Of a stretch of DNA of 64,000 nucleotides, positions 41,082 to 49,036 are shown piece after piece (the stretch's first letter is position 1; every line of letters starts with the position of its first letter). The notes below the pieces were generated by a model that saw only the letters and a program-made list of their open reading frames with translations, did no database searches and was not told the DNA's origin. This stretch comes from Streptomyces lanatus (GTDB lineage Bacteria > Actinomycetota > Actinomycetes > Streptomycetales > Streptomycetaceae), in the NCBI RefSeq assembly GCF_014655715.1, contig NZ_BNBM01000003.1, positions 623,920 through 687,919 of the forward strand, in the 5' to 3' direction. Position numbers and translations under genes: made by a program.

Positions 41082-41849
41082 ATGACCGTGAATCTCGAAG
41101 TCGCCGAAGGTGTCGGTACCCTCCGTCTCGACCGCCCGCCCATGAACGCGCTGGACGTCGCCACCCAGGACCGGCTCAAGGAGCTCGCCGAGGAGGCGAC
41201 CCGGCGTGACGACGTACGGGCCGTGGTGATCTACGGCGGGGAGAAGGTGTTCGCGGCGGGCGCGGACATCAAGGAGATGCAGGCCATGGACCACACGGCG
41301 ATGGTCCTGCGTGCCCGGGCCCTGCAGGAGTCGTTCACGGCGGTGGCCCGGATCCCCAAGCCGGTGGTGGCGGCGGTGACCGGCTACGCGCTCGGCGGCG
41401 GCTGCGAGCTGGCGCTGTGCGCGGACTTCCGGATCGCCGGGGAGAACGCCAAGCTGGGCCAGCCCGAGATCCTGCTCGGCCTGATCCCGGGCGCCGGCGG
41501 TACCCAGCGCCTCGCCCGGCTGATCGGCCCGTCGAAGGCGAAGGACCTGATCTTCACGGGCCGTATGGTGAAGGCGGAGGAGGCGCGGGAACTCGGCCTG
41601 GTGGACCGGGTCGTGGCGCCGGATCAGGTCTACGCGGAGGCGCACGCCTGGGCCGCCAGGCTGGCGCAGGGCCCGGCGATCGCGCTGCGCGCCGCGAAGG
41701 AGTCGATCGACACCGGCCTGGAGACGGACATCGAGACGGGCCTCGCGGTGGAACGCGGCTGGTTCGCGGGGCTGTTCGCGACGGAGGACCGGGAGCGGGG
41801 CATGCGGAGCTTCGTGGAGGAGGGTCCGGGCAAGGCGAAGTTCCTCTAG
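41082..41849 (+). CDS. Enoyl-CoA hydratase/isomerase family protein
   Basis: 255 aa crotonase-fold enzyme. The first oxyanion-hole segment is VFAAGADIKEMQAMD, the second GYALGGGCELALCADFRIA, followed by LGQPEILLGLIPGAGGTQRL. Glu residues in this last segment fit a hydratase (both catalytic positions occupied), so an enoyl-CoA hydratase of fatty-acid or amino-acid breakdown is likely; substrate is not predictable. ATG start at 41082. Single gene after a terminator. Confidence 0.93.
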   Translation: MTVNLEVAEGVGTLRLDRPPMNALDVATQDRLKELAEEATRRDDVRAVVIYGGEKVFAAGADIKEMQAMDHTAMVLRARALQESFTAVARIPKPVVAAVTGYALGGGCELALCADFRIAGENAKLGQPEILLGLIPGAGGTQRLARLIGPSKAKDLIFTGRMVKAEEARELGLVDRVVAPDQVYAEAHAWAARLAQGPAIALRAAKESIDTGLETDIETGLAVERGWFAGLFATEDRERGMRSFVEEGPGKAKFL

Positions 41850-42133
41850 AGGCGGACCGAAACGCGGCCGTATCACTTGCAATTGACGGCGTGTCTGATC
41901 CGGGTCCCTCGATGGGGCGGTTTATGGGAGCCTTAAGGCAACCTTAAGCGTGCCTTGTCGAGGGAGCCTGTCGATTGCCTCCAGCGGACCCTTCGTCGCA
42001 GGTCGGACGGGCTGTGCGAGGCCCTGAACTGCCGCTGTCATATGCCAACCGGGCCGTTCGGAATGAGCGCTTCCGGGGGGTGTATTCCTCCGGAACGGCC
42101 CCCAAGGGCCCCGCGGACGGCCATGATGGGGGC
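41850..42133 (+). promoter_or_regulatory. Upstream region of RsbW-like gene with palindrome and hairpin
   Basis: 284 bp. It contains TTAAGG-CAA-CCTTAA (41933-41947), a 6+3+6 palindrome, and an imperfect hairpin about 42048-42110 formed by GGGCCGTTC and its complement. These are candidate operator and leader structures. The palindrome is too far from the DtxR/DmdR iron-box consensus to call it one. Confidence 0.35.
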
Positions 42134-42637
42134 ATGGCGGGGCTGGAGGGTGTCGAACACCCGCGGGGAAACGGCCGTGCGACTGCGGCACGCTGGTCGC
42201 CGGCGGTCGAGGACGAAGCCGCATCAAAGGCGCTGGAGCTGTTCGGCAATCCCACGGAGGCCGAGGTTCCGCTCCCGTCCCGCCCCGAGTCCGCGGCGAC
42301 CGCGCGCAGACTGGCCCAGGTGGTCGTCCTGCGCCAGTGGGGACTCACCCCGAAGATGACGGAGGACGCGGTCCTGCTCGTCTCGGAACTGGTCGGCAAC
42401 GCCGTCCGCCACACCGGCGCCCGTGTCTTCGGCCTCCGTATGCGGCGCCGTCGCGGCTGGATCCGTATCGAGGTCCGTGATCCCTCCCGCGGTCTGCCCT
42501 GTCTCATGCCGGTCCAGGAGATGGACATCAGCGGCCGGGGGCTGATGCTCGTCGACAAGCTCGCCGACCGGTGGGGCGTGGATCTGCTGCCGCGCGGCAA
42601 GACGACGTGGTTCGAGATGAGGGTGGCGGAGCGTTAG
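42134..42637 (+). CDS. RsbW-like ATP-binding protein (anti-sigma-factor-type kinase)
   Basis: 167 aa with a GHKL/HATPase_c_2 fold: N-box SELVGNAVRHTGARVF, D-box RIEVRDPSRGLP and G-box ISGRGLMLVDKLADRWGVDL. Streptomyces has dozens of such small ATPases; some are anti-sigma factors or partners of conservons. No sigma factor or antagonist lies next to it, so its partner is unknown. ATG 42134 chosen; an upstream open frame runs through the non-coding hairpin. Confidence 0.88.
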   Translation: MAGLEGVEHPRGNGRATAARWSPAVEDEAASKALELFGNPTEAEVPLPSRPESAATARRLAQVVVLRQWGLTPKMTEDAVLLVSELVGNAVRHTGARVFGLRMRRRRGWIRIEVRDPSRGLPCLMPVQEMDISGRGLMLVDKLADRWGVDLLPRGKTTWFEMRVAER

Positions 42638-42754
42638 TCCGTCGGTGCCGCCTATCGGGTCAATCGCACGATTTTCTGCGTAATCCACATTAAATGGTCC
42701 GGTGATCTTTGGTGACCGTCGCGCCGCCACCCCGCCGTACCGGAAGAACTGCCG

Positions 42755-43921
42755 ATGAATCGCACCCACCGCACCCTCCTCGCAGCCCTGGGCCTCCTCG
42801 CGCTGGCCGCCTGCGGCACCGAGTCCGCCAAGGACACGGAGCGTCCCACCCAGGCCGCCATCCCCGCTCCGGTGAAGGAGCGGGCCGTCCAGGGACTGCC
42901 CGGCATGCCCCCCGTCCTCGATCCGAAGGACGTCTACGCCGCCGACCGCCCGAACCTGCTCTCCCCGGTCGTCAAGGACTTCCCGTCCCGCGTCTACGTC
43001 CCCAACAGCGACTCCGACACCGTCTCCGTCATCGACCCCAAGACCTACGAGGTCGTCGAGACCATCCCCGTCGGCCGCCAGCCCCAGCACGTCGTGCCGT
43101 CCTGGGATCTGAAGACCCTGTGGGTCAACAACAACCGCGGCCACACCCTCACCCCCATCGACCCGAAGACCGGCAAGGCGGGCGAGGAGGTCGAGGTCCA
43201 CGACCCCTACAACCTCTACTTCACCCCCAACGGCAAATACGCCATCGTCATGGCCTCCCTCGACCGCGAGCTCGTCTTCCGTGACCCGCACACCATGAAG
43301 CGGCTCAAGACCGAACCGGTCACCTGCTACGGCGTCAACCACGCCGACTTCTCCCTCGACGGCCGCTACTTCATCGTCTCCTGCGAGTTCAGCGGCGAAC
43401 TGCTGAAGGTCGACACGGAGAAGATGAAGGTCGTCGGGCAGCAGAAACTCCCCTTCGACGGCGCGATGCCGCAGGACGTCAAGGTCTCCCCTGACGGCAA
43501 GAAGTTCTACGTCGCCGACATGATGGCCGACGGCATGTGGGTCCTGGACGGCGACAAGTTCAGCGCCCCGAAGCTCCTGCCCACCGGCAAGGGCTGCCAC
43601 GGCCTCTACGTCAGCCGCGACTCCCGCGAGATGTATGTCTCCAACCGCGGCGAGGGCACCGTCTCCGTCTACGACTTCACCCGCGACGAACTCACCAAGA
43701 AGTGGCACCTCCCCGAAGGCGGCAGCCCCGACATGGGCGGCGTCTCCGCCGACGGCAAGGTGCTGTGGCTGTCGGGACGCTACGACTCGGAGGTGTACGC
43801 CATCGACACCCGCACCGGCGACGAACTCGCCCGTATCGACGTGGGCGAGGGCCCGCACGGCCTCGCCGTGTACCCGCAGCCCGGCCGTTACTCCCTCGGC
43901 CACACCGGCGTCTTCCGCTGA
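42755..43921 (+). CDS. YVTN/YncE-type beta-propeller lipoprotein
   Basis: 388 aa lipoprotein: lipobox LALAAC with Cys at residue 20. The rest is made of about seven beta-propeller blades with repeated units such as VSVIDPKTYEVVETIPVGRQPQH, LTPIDPKTGKAGEEVEVHDP and AIDTRTGDELARIDVGEGPHG, typical of the YVTN/YncE family (also like the cytochrome d1 propeller, without haem ligands that I can see). Probable role is binding of a ligand or metal at the cell surface; none can be assigned. The ATG at 42755 has GGAAGA upstream. Confidence 0.9.
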   Translation: MNRTHRTLLAALGLLALAACGTESAKDTERPTQAAIPAPVKERAVQGLPGMPPVLDPKDVYAADRPNLLSPVVKDFPSRVYVPNSDSDTVSVIDPKTYEVVETIPVGRQPQHVVPSWDLKTLWVNNNRGHTLTPIDPKTGKAGEEVEVHDPYNLYFTPNGKYAIVMASLDRELVFRDPHTMKRLKTEPVTCYGVNHADFSLDGRYFIVSCEFSGELLKVDTEKMKVVGQQKLPFDGAMPQDVKVSPDGKKFYVADMMADGMWVLDGDKFSAPKLLPTGKGCHGLYVSRDSREMYVSNRGEGTVSVYDFTRDELTKKWHLPEGGSPDMGGVSADGKVLWLSGRYDSEVYAIDTRTGDELARIDVGEGPHGLAVYPQPGRYSLGHTGVFR

Positions 43922-44000
43922 CATCCCTCGCCGGTGGACACGCCGCCGAACGGGTGAAAACGGGTGAACCTGCCCGACCCGCCCCCGCAGGACCGGGATC

Positions 44001-44636
44001 GTGATCCCCATGATCACAACTCGCCTGCGGCGGCGGGCCGCTGCCGCCGTCCTGTCCCTCTCGGCCGTCCTCGCCACCACCGCGGCCACCGCTCCCGAGT
44101 CCGTCACCTCCGCCCGTCCGACCGCCGCCAGGGCCGTCCCCGACCCGGCCGCCTGTCCCGTCCAGTTCGACGACCCGATCGAGGCCGCCGCCGATCGCCG
44201 CGTCGACGTCGACCGCATCACCCCCGACCCGGCCTGGCGCACCAGCTGCGGCACCCTCTACCGGGCCGACGGCCGCGGCCCGGAGATCGTCTTCCGGGAC
44301 GGCTTCCTGCCCAAGGACGTCGTCAACGGCCAGTACGACGTGGAGAAGTACGTCCTGGTCAACCAGCCCTCCCCGTACGTGTCCACGACGTACGACCACG
44401 ACCTGTACAAGAACTGGTGGAAATCGGGCTGGAACTACTACATCGACGCCCCCGGCGGCGTCGACGTCAACAAGACCATCGGCGACACCCACAAATGGGC
44501 CGACCAGTTCGAGGTCGCCTTCCCCGGCGGCATCGACCGGAAGTACATCCTCGGCGTCTGCCCGGTGGACAAGGCGACCAAGACCGAGATCATGAGCGAC
44601 TGCCAGAGCAACCCGCACTTCGAGCCCTGGCACTGA
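44001..44636 (+). CDS. Secreted pierisin/scabin-type ADP-ribosyltransferase
   Basis: 211 aa with signal peptide (RRRAAAAVLSLSAVLATTAATA). The catalytic part is very close, as I remember them, to Scabin of S. scabies and ScARP (SCO5461) of S. coelicolor: Arg in TLYRADGRGPEIVFRDGF, the STS-type YVSTTYDHDLYKNWWKSG, NYYIDAPGGVDVNKTIGDTH and the ARTT motif Gln-x-Glu in KWADQFEVAFPGG. Known members transfer ADP-ribose to guanosine, guanine nucleotides and DNA rather than protein. The Q-x-E pair and NAD-binding Arg are intact. GTG 44001 or ATG 44010; a GGGATC-GT-GATCCC palindrome overlaps the start. The 3' end overlaps the opposing GNAT gene by 47 bp. Confidence 0.92.
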   Translation: MIPMITTRLRRRAAAAVLSLSAVLATTAATAPESVTSARPTAARAVPDPAACPVQFDDPIEAAADRRVDVDRITPDPAWRTSCGTLYRADGRGPEIVFRDGFLPKDVVNGQYDVEKYVLVNQPSPYVSTTYDHDLYKNWWKSGWNYYIDAPGGVDVNKTIGDTHKWADQFEVAFPGGIDRKYILGVCPVDKATKTEIMSDCQSNPHFEPWH

Positions 44637-45258
44637 GCAGCAGCGCCTCCGCGCCCACCGCGCGGTAGCCCGCCGCCTGGAACGCCCGCATGCTGCGGGC
44701 GTTCCCCGGCGTGACCTGCGCCCACAGCGGCTCCGTGACCAGATGCCGGGCGGCGGTCACCAGGGACCGGCCGAGCCCCCGGTGCCGTACCGCCTCGTCC
44801 ACCTCCACCGACACCTCCAGCCGCCCGCCGATCCCGCGCCCCGTCACGACCACCCCGCCCTCCGCGGTCCACGCACGCACCCCGTCGCGCCGGCCGCGGG
44901 CGTAGGTGATGCGGGGGTGGTCGGCGTCCTCGATCTCGGTGAGCGCGAGGGGCGGCTCGCCGGGCAGCGGGTCGGCGACCAGCATCGCGTCGATCGTCTC
45001 GACGGTACGGCCCGTCCGGTCCAGCAGCGCCGACAGGAACCGCGGGTTCATCGTCGCCGCCAGCCGGTCGCAGTCCAGGGAGTCCAGCGTGTCGTACACC
45101 CAGCGCGGGTCCTCGTCCACGAAGACGACCGAGTGCGCGGTGAAGGACAGGACACCGGCGTCCCGCCGGCACAACTGCGGCACGACCGTCGTACCGCCGT
45201 CCGCCGGTGGGAAGACACCCCGCCCCGCCGCGTCGAGAATCTCTCCCAGAGTCGCCAT
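44590..45258 (-). CDS. GNAT family N-acetyltransferase
   Basis: 222 aa. The acetyl-CoA binding region is at the C-terminus: LEVSVEVDEAVRHRGLGRSL (R-x-x-G-x-G motif) followed by QVTPGNARSMRAFQAAGYRAVGAE. The N-terminal half (FTAHSVVFVDEDPRWVYDTL) is probably a substrate-binding or second degenerate GNAT lobe. Substrate unknown. Its last 47 bp are antisense to the end of the ADP-ribosyltransferase gene. ATG at 45258 shares a 138-bp divergent gap with the EF-hand gene. Confidence 0.87.
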   Translation of the reverse strand: MATLGEILDAAGRGVFPPADGGTTVVPQLCRRDAGVLSFTAHSVVFVDEDPRWVYDTLDSLDCDRLAATMNPRFLSALLDRTGRTVETIDAMLVADPLPGEPPLALTEIEDADHPRITYARGRRDGVRAWTAEGGVVVTGRGIGGRLEVSVEVDEAVRHRGLGRSLVTAARHLVTEPLWAQVTPGNARSMRAFQAAGYRAVGAEALLLSARARSAGCSGSRS

Positions 45259-45396
45259 CGCCCCACTCCCCGAGTCGCCACCCCACCGGCCCGACGAGGG
45301 CGTCCCTGTGCTGGCGGCTCGGGTGGGCGGTTAATCTGACCTCCGTCAGCAGGACACCAAGGTATGACATCAAGTACGACGAAAAGGGGCGGATCG

Positions 45397-45615
45397 GTGG
45401 CGCAGATCGACATCGAGGAAGCACGCAGGCAGTTCGAGCGCATCGATGCGGACGGGGACGGAAGCATCACCGCCGCCGAGTTCAAGACCGCCCTGGCCCA
45501 GGGCGGCGACTGGAACGTGACCGAGGCCGTCGCCGAGGCCATCATCAAGAGCCGCGACCTCAACGGCGACAAGCTCCTGTCGTTCGACGAGTTCTGGGCC
45601 TACCTGAGCAAGTGA
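45397..45615 (+). CDS. cabB: Small EF-hand calcium-binding protein (CabB-like)
   Basis: 72 aa with two EF hands. The first loop DADGDGSITAAE is textbook; the second DLNGDKLLSFDE has Lys in place of the usual Gly at loop position 6. Streptomyces Cab proteins buffer Ca2+ and affect sporulation and aerial growth; size and position match my memory of S. coelicolor CabB (SCO5464). GTG 45397 is preferred with AAGGGG 8 nt upstream; ATG 45364 would add 11 residues. A strong terminator follows. Confidence 0.85.
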   Translation: MAQIDIEEARRQFERIDADGDGSITAAEFKTALAQGGDWNVTEAVAEAIIKSRDLNGDKLLSFDEFWAYLSK

Positions 45616-45622
45616 CGCCCTT

Positions 45623-45661
45623 CGAAGGGGCGCCCCTCCGGTGCGGAGGGGCGCCCCTTCG
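45623..45661. terminator. Bidirectional terminator between EF-hand gene and ABC ATPase
   Basis: A perfect 18-bp inverted repeat (45623-45640 and 45644-45661, CGAAGGGGCGCCCCTCCG and complement) with a 3-nt loop fills the whole gap between the two convergent stop codons. Confidence 0.9.
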
Positions 45662-46435
45662 TCATGCCCGTACGTTCCAGCGTCCGTCCCGCCGCTCAAG
45701 GGCCAGCGGCAGGTCGAAGCACTTGCCGACCTGGTCGCCGGTGAGGACCTCGGCCACCGGGCCCTGCGCGAGCGCCCGGCCCTCGCGCAGCAGCAGGGCG
45801 TGCGAGGTGCCCGGCGGAAGCTCCTCCAGGTGGTGGGTGACCAGGACCGTCGCCAGCTCCGGATGACGCAGCCGCAGTTCGGTCAGCGCGCCGATCAGCT
45901 GCTCGCGGCCGGGGAGGTCGAGGCCGGTGGCCGGTTCGTCGAGGAGCAGCAGCCGGGGCCGGGGCATCAGGGCCCGCGCGATGAGGGTCCGGGCGCGCTG
46001 GCCCTGCGACAGGGTGGGCCAGCGGGCGTCGCGGTGCGGCCGTAGCCCCAGTGTCTCGATGAGCCGGTCGGCCCGCTCCCGCTGCGCCGGCGTCGGCCGA
46101 TGCCGGGGCAGCGGCGCCACCGAGTTGGTCAGCCCGGTCAGGACGACGTCCCGCACCCGCAGCGGCGCCGTCAGTGGATGACGCGGGTCGACATGACCGA
46201 CGTACGCGCGCAGCTCCCGCAGATCGACCCGGCCAAGGCGGCGCCCCAGCACCTCGACCGTGCCCCGGGTGGGATGGATCCGGGCGCCCAGCAGGGCGAG
46301 CAGCGTGGACTTGCCCGCCCCGTTGGCGCCGAGCAGCGCCCAGTGCTCGCCCGCGCGGACGGTGACGGAGACGTCCCGCAGGATCGGCGTGCCGTCGCGT
46401 ACGACATGGACGTCCTGGGCGCGCAGCACCGTCAT
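45662..46435 (-). CDS. ABC transporter ATP-binding protein
   Basis: 257 aa. Walker A is [18 protein letters not shown], signature [18 protein letters not shown], Walker [20 protein letters not shown] and H-loop [13 protein letters not shown]. It resembles the PhnC/ZnuC/ModF-type stand-alone ATPases. No permease gene is nearby, so its partner or cargo is unknown; a non-transport role is possible. Its ATG (46435) overlaps the leuA stop (ATGA), so it is co-translated with leuA. Confidence 0.9.
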   Translation of the reverse strand: MTVLRAQDVHVVRDGTPILRDVSVTVRAGEHWALLGANGAGKSTLLALLGARIHPTRGTVEVLGRRLGRVDLRELRAYVGHVDPRHPLTAPLRVRDVVLTGLTNSVAPLPRHRPTPAQRERADRLIETLGLRPHRDARWPTLSQGQRARTLIARALMPRPRLLLLDEPATGLDLPGREQLIGALTELRLRHPELATVLVTHHLEELPPGTSHALLLREGRALAQGPVAEVLTGDQVGKCFDLPLALERRDGRWNVRA

Positions 46436-48129
46436 CGCACGGCCCGGTTCACGGCGGACACGACCGCCTGGACGGAGGCCGCCGGGCCCTGGCCGGCGCC
46501 CCAGGCCGTGACGCCGTCGACCCGGCACTCGACGTAGGCCGCGATCCCGTCTCCCAGCGGATGCTCGGCGTAGTCGATGACAGCGACGGCGAACCCGGCA
46601 CCGCCGAGCGCGTCCACGAACGCGGACAGCGGGCCGCTGCCGGTGCCCTCGTGGTCACCGGTGCGGTCCCCGATGCGCAGGGTGCAGACGAACCGATGCT
46701 CACCGCGGGAGTTGTCCTGCTGCACGGACCACGCGTCCAGGGAGATTTCCCCGTCGTCGATGACGTAGGTGGCCCGGAACAGGTCCCCCAGTTCCTTTGG
46801 CGTGATCTCCCGTCCGCTGTCGTCCGTGGCCGTCTGGACGACGGTGGAGAAGTCGGCCCGCATGCGCGCCGGCAGGTCCAGGCCGTGGTGGGTGCGCAGC
46901 AGATACGCCGTACCGCCCTTCCCCGACTGCGAGTTGACGCGGATCACCGCCTCGTAGGAGCGCCCGATGTCGGCCGGGTCGATCGGCAGATACGGCACCT
47001 CCCAGGCCGCCTGCCCCGGCGGAACCCCCAACTCCGTCGCCCTGTACGCGTGATGGGCGAGCCCCTTGCTGATCGCGTCCTGGTGGGTGCCGGAGAACGC
47101 CGTGTGGACGAGGTCGCCGGCGTACGGGTGGCGGGGGTGCACCGGCAGGCGGTTGCAGTCCTCGACGACCGCCCTGACCGCGTCGATGTCGCCGAAGTCG
47201 AGCATGGGGTCGACGCCTTGGGCGTACAGGTTCATCGCCAGGGTCACCAGATCGACGTTCCCCGTGCGCTCGCCGTTGCCGAACAGACAGCCCTCGACGC
47301 GCTGGGCGCCCGCCAGCACGGCGAGTTCGGCACAGGCGACGCCGGTGCCGCGGTCGTTGTGCGGATGGACGGAGAGGATCACCGAGTCGCGGCGGGCGAG
47401 GTGACGGTGGATGTACTCGATCTGGTCGGCGTAGACGTTGGGGGTCGCGATCTCGACGGTCGCGGGAAGGTTGTGGGTGACGGGGCGGTCGGGGCTCGCG
47501 TCCCACAGCTCACTGAGCCCGTCGCAGAGTTCGAGGACGAAATCCGGTTCGGTGAGATTGAACGTCTCGGGAGAGAACTGGAACCGGACCCCGTCCCCCG
47601 CCTGCCGCGCCATCCGCTCGGCCGCCTCGCGCACCGTCCGCCACACCGCACCGCGGTCCCGGCCGAGGACGACGTCCCGCCACACCGGCGACGTCGCGAT
47701 GTACAGATGCACGACCGCCCGCGGCAGCCCGGCGATGGCCTCGAAGGTCCGGTCGATCAGGTCCGGCCGGGCCGGGGTGAACACGACGGGCGTGACATCG
47801 TCCGGTACGGCGCCCGCCACCAGATGCCGTACGAAGTCGAACTCGGTGCGGCTCGCGGAGGGATAGCCCACCTCGATCTCCTTGAAGCCGGTCGCCACCA
47901 GCAGCTCGAAGAAGCGCCGCTTGCGCGGGGTGTCCATCGGCTCGGCGAGCGCCTGGTTGCCGTCGCGCAGGTCGACCGGGACCCAGAGGGGGGCGCGCTC
48001 GATACGGGCCGAGGGCCAGGTCCGGTCCTCGGCGGGGACGTGCACACGCTCGTGGAAGGGGCGGTAGCGGTGTTGGGGCATGGGGCTGGGGCGCTGCGGA
48101 TTCCACAGCTCGGACGGGTTGGTGGTCAT
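46432..48129 (-). CDS. leuA: 2-isopropylmalate synthase
   Basis: First committed step of leucine synthesis: acetyl-CoA plus 2-ketoisovalerate to 2-isopropylmalate. The 565-aa protein is the long type II form. The catalytic barrel has DLRDGNQAL (near residue 50), metal-binding [14 protein letters not shown] and [12 protein letters not shown]. The C-terminal LeuA dimer domain for leucine feedback is present ([38 protein letters not shown]). The ATG at 48129 gives [13 protein letters not shown] leucine-rich leader peptide and a perfect hairpin lie upstream, so expression is probably attenuated by leucyl-tRNA supply. Confidence 0.96.
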   Translation of the reverse strand: MTTNPSELWNPQRPSPMPQHRYRPFHERVHVPAEDRTWPSARIERAPLWVPVDLRDGNQALAEPMDTPRKRRFFELLVATGFKEIEVGYPSASRTEFDFVRHLVAGAVPDDVTPVVFTPARPDLIDRTFEAIAGLPRAVVHLYIATSPVWRDVVLGRDRGAVWRTVREAAERMARQAGDGVRFQFSPETFNLTEPDFVLELCDGLSELWDASPDRPVTHNLPATVEIATPNVYADQIEYIHRHLARRDSVILSVHPHNDRGTGVACAELAVLAGAQRVEGCLFGNGERTGNVDLVTLAMNLYAQGVDPMLDFGDIDAVRAVVEDCNRLPVHPRHPYAGDLVHTAFSGTHQDAISKGLAHHAYRATELGVPPGQAAWEVPYLPIDPADIGRSYEAVIRVNSQSGKGGTAYLLRTHHGLDLPARMRADFSTVVQTATDDSGREITPKELGDLFRATYVIDDGEISLDAWSVQQDNSRGEHRFVCTLRIGDRTGDHEGTGSGPLSAFVDALGGAGFAVAVIDYAEHPLGDGIAAYVECRVDGVTAWGAGQGPAASVQAVVSAVNRAVR

Positions 48130-48180
48130 CGTCTGCTGCTGGCCTTCGGCTCGGTCGGGTCGGAGGACGACCGGCAGCAC

Positions 48181-48201
48181 GGCGCCCCGCGGCGGGGCGC
48201 C
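48181..48201 (-). terminator. Attenuator hairpin upstream of leuA
   Basis: GGCGCCCCG-CGG-CGGGGCGCC (plus-strand reading) is a perfect 9-bp stem with a 3-nt loop, 8 nt after the leader peptide stop. Outer sequences ACGACCG (48167-48173) and CGGTCGT (48201-48207) can pair with each other and extend or compete with it. Confidence 0.6.
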
Positions 48202-48208
48202 GGTCGTG

Positions 48209-48256
48209 TCAGGCCCCGCCGCGGCAGCCGAGAAGAAGGAGACCGCAGAGCGTCAT
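48209..48256 (-). CDS. leuA leader peptide, 15 aa
   Basis: ATG at 48256 to TGA at 48209-48211 encodes [15 protein letters not shown]. Residues 6-9 are four consecutive Leu codons (CTC CTT CTT CTC), two of them the rarer CTT. The peptide ends just before a strong hairpin and 80 nt before leuA. This is the layout of ribosome-mediated attenuation: shortage of charged Leu-tRNA stalls the ribosome on the Leu run and changes downstream folding. Leaders of this kind have been described for Streptomyces leucine and isoleucine-valine genes. I see no good ribosome site at the usual distance, so a leaderless start is possible. Confidence 0.72.
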   Translation of the reverse strand: MTLCGLLLLGCRGGA

Positions 48257-48281
48257 GATCGGTACGCTACTCACTCCTCAG

Positions 48282-48323
48282 CTCCTCAGACAAGTAAAAT
48301 GCTGTCAACTCCTCAGACAAGTA
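48282..48323. promoter_or_regulatory. Two 15-bp direct repeats, likely operators of the GntR regulator
   Basis: CTCCTCAGACAAGTA occurs at 48282-48296 and again at 48309-48323, a centre spacing of 27 bp. A TAAAAT hexamer (48295-48300), a good plus-strand -10, overlaps the first copy. The second copy ends 1 nt before the regulator's GTG. The repeats also lie 26 bp from the leuA leader ATG, so they could influence both directions. Confidence 0.65.
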
Positions 48324-48324
48324 G

Positions 48325-49032
48325 GTGAAGTCCGTGCCGCCGTCGCCGCTCGGTGCCCTCCGGCCCAGCCCCCTGGTCGAACAGGCCGCCGAGCGGCTGC
48401 GCGAGCAGATCGCGGGCGGCCACTGGCCCGTCGGCACCAAGCTGCCCGGCGAGACGACCCTGGCCAGGGAACTCGGCGTCGGCCGCTCCACCGTCCGCGA
48501 GGCCCTGCGCGCCCTGGCCGGCGCCGGCCTCGTCCAACCCCGCCAGGGCGCCGGCGTCTTCGTCCTCGCCACCGAACCGGCCGAGGACTGGCCCACCCGC
48601 CTGCGCCGAGCCGCGGTGAACGACGTCTACGAGGTCCGCATGGCCGTAGAGGTCCACGCGGCCCGCCTCGCCGCCCGACGCCGCACCCCCGAGGACGTCA
48701 CGGCGATGGAAGCGGCACTGGAAGCCCGCCGAGCCGCCTCCACGGCCGACGACGCGACCTTCGTGGAGGCCGACATCACCTTCCACGCGACGGTGGTCGC
48801 CGCCGCCCACAACCCCGTACTCACCGACCTGTTCACCGAGTTCACGCCCGTCTTGCGCAAGGGCCTGGTCGAACTCCTCAACCTGACCGGCGTACGGGTT
48901 CACGACCCCAACACGGCAGATGGCGCCCATGAGGCGCTGGTGCGGGCGGTTGTGGCGGGGGATGGGGAGGGGGCGGCGGAGGTGTTGCGGGGCGAGTTGC
49001 AGGAGCCGTTCGGGGCCATGATGGGCGATTAG
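48325..49032 (+). CDS. GntR/FadR-family (FCD) transcriptional regulator
   Basis: 235 aa. The N-terminal winged helix has EQIAGGHWPVGTKLPGETTL and RELGVGRSTVREALRALAGA. The C-terminal FCD ligand domain shows YEVRMAVEVHAARLAARR, DITFHATVVAAAHNPVL and DGAHEALVRAVVAGDGEGA, with the Asp/His residues that bind a metal in this class. Members usually sense carboxylates. GTG 48325 is preferred; GTG 48334 is an alternative. There is no clear ribosome site, and the -10 is only 25 nt away, so the mRNA may have a very short leader. Direct repeats over its promoter point to autoregulation; divergent leuA may be a second target. Confidence 0.9.
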   Translation: MKSVPPSPLGALRPSPLVEQAAERLREQIAGGHWPVGTKLPGETTLARELGVGRSTVREALRALAGAGLVQPRQGAGVFVLATEPAEDWPTRLRRAAVNDVYEVRMAVEVHAARLAARRRTPEDVTAMEAALEARRAASTADDATFVEADITFHATVVAAAHNPVLTDLFTEFTPVLRKGLVELLNLTGVRVHDPNTADGAHEALVRAVVAGDGEGAAEVLRGELQEPFGAMMGD

Positions 49033-49036
49033 GCCG

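Noticed and set aside
41933..41947. Iron box for a DtxR/DmdR-type regulator
   Set aside because: The palindrome TTAAGGCAACCTTAA differs at too many positions from the TTAGGTTAGGCTAACCTAA type and no iron gene follows.
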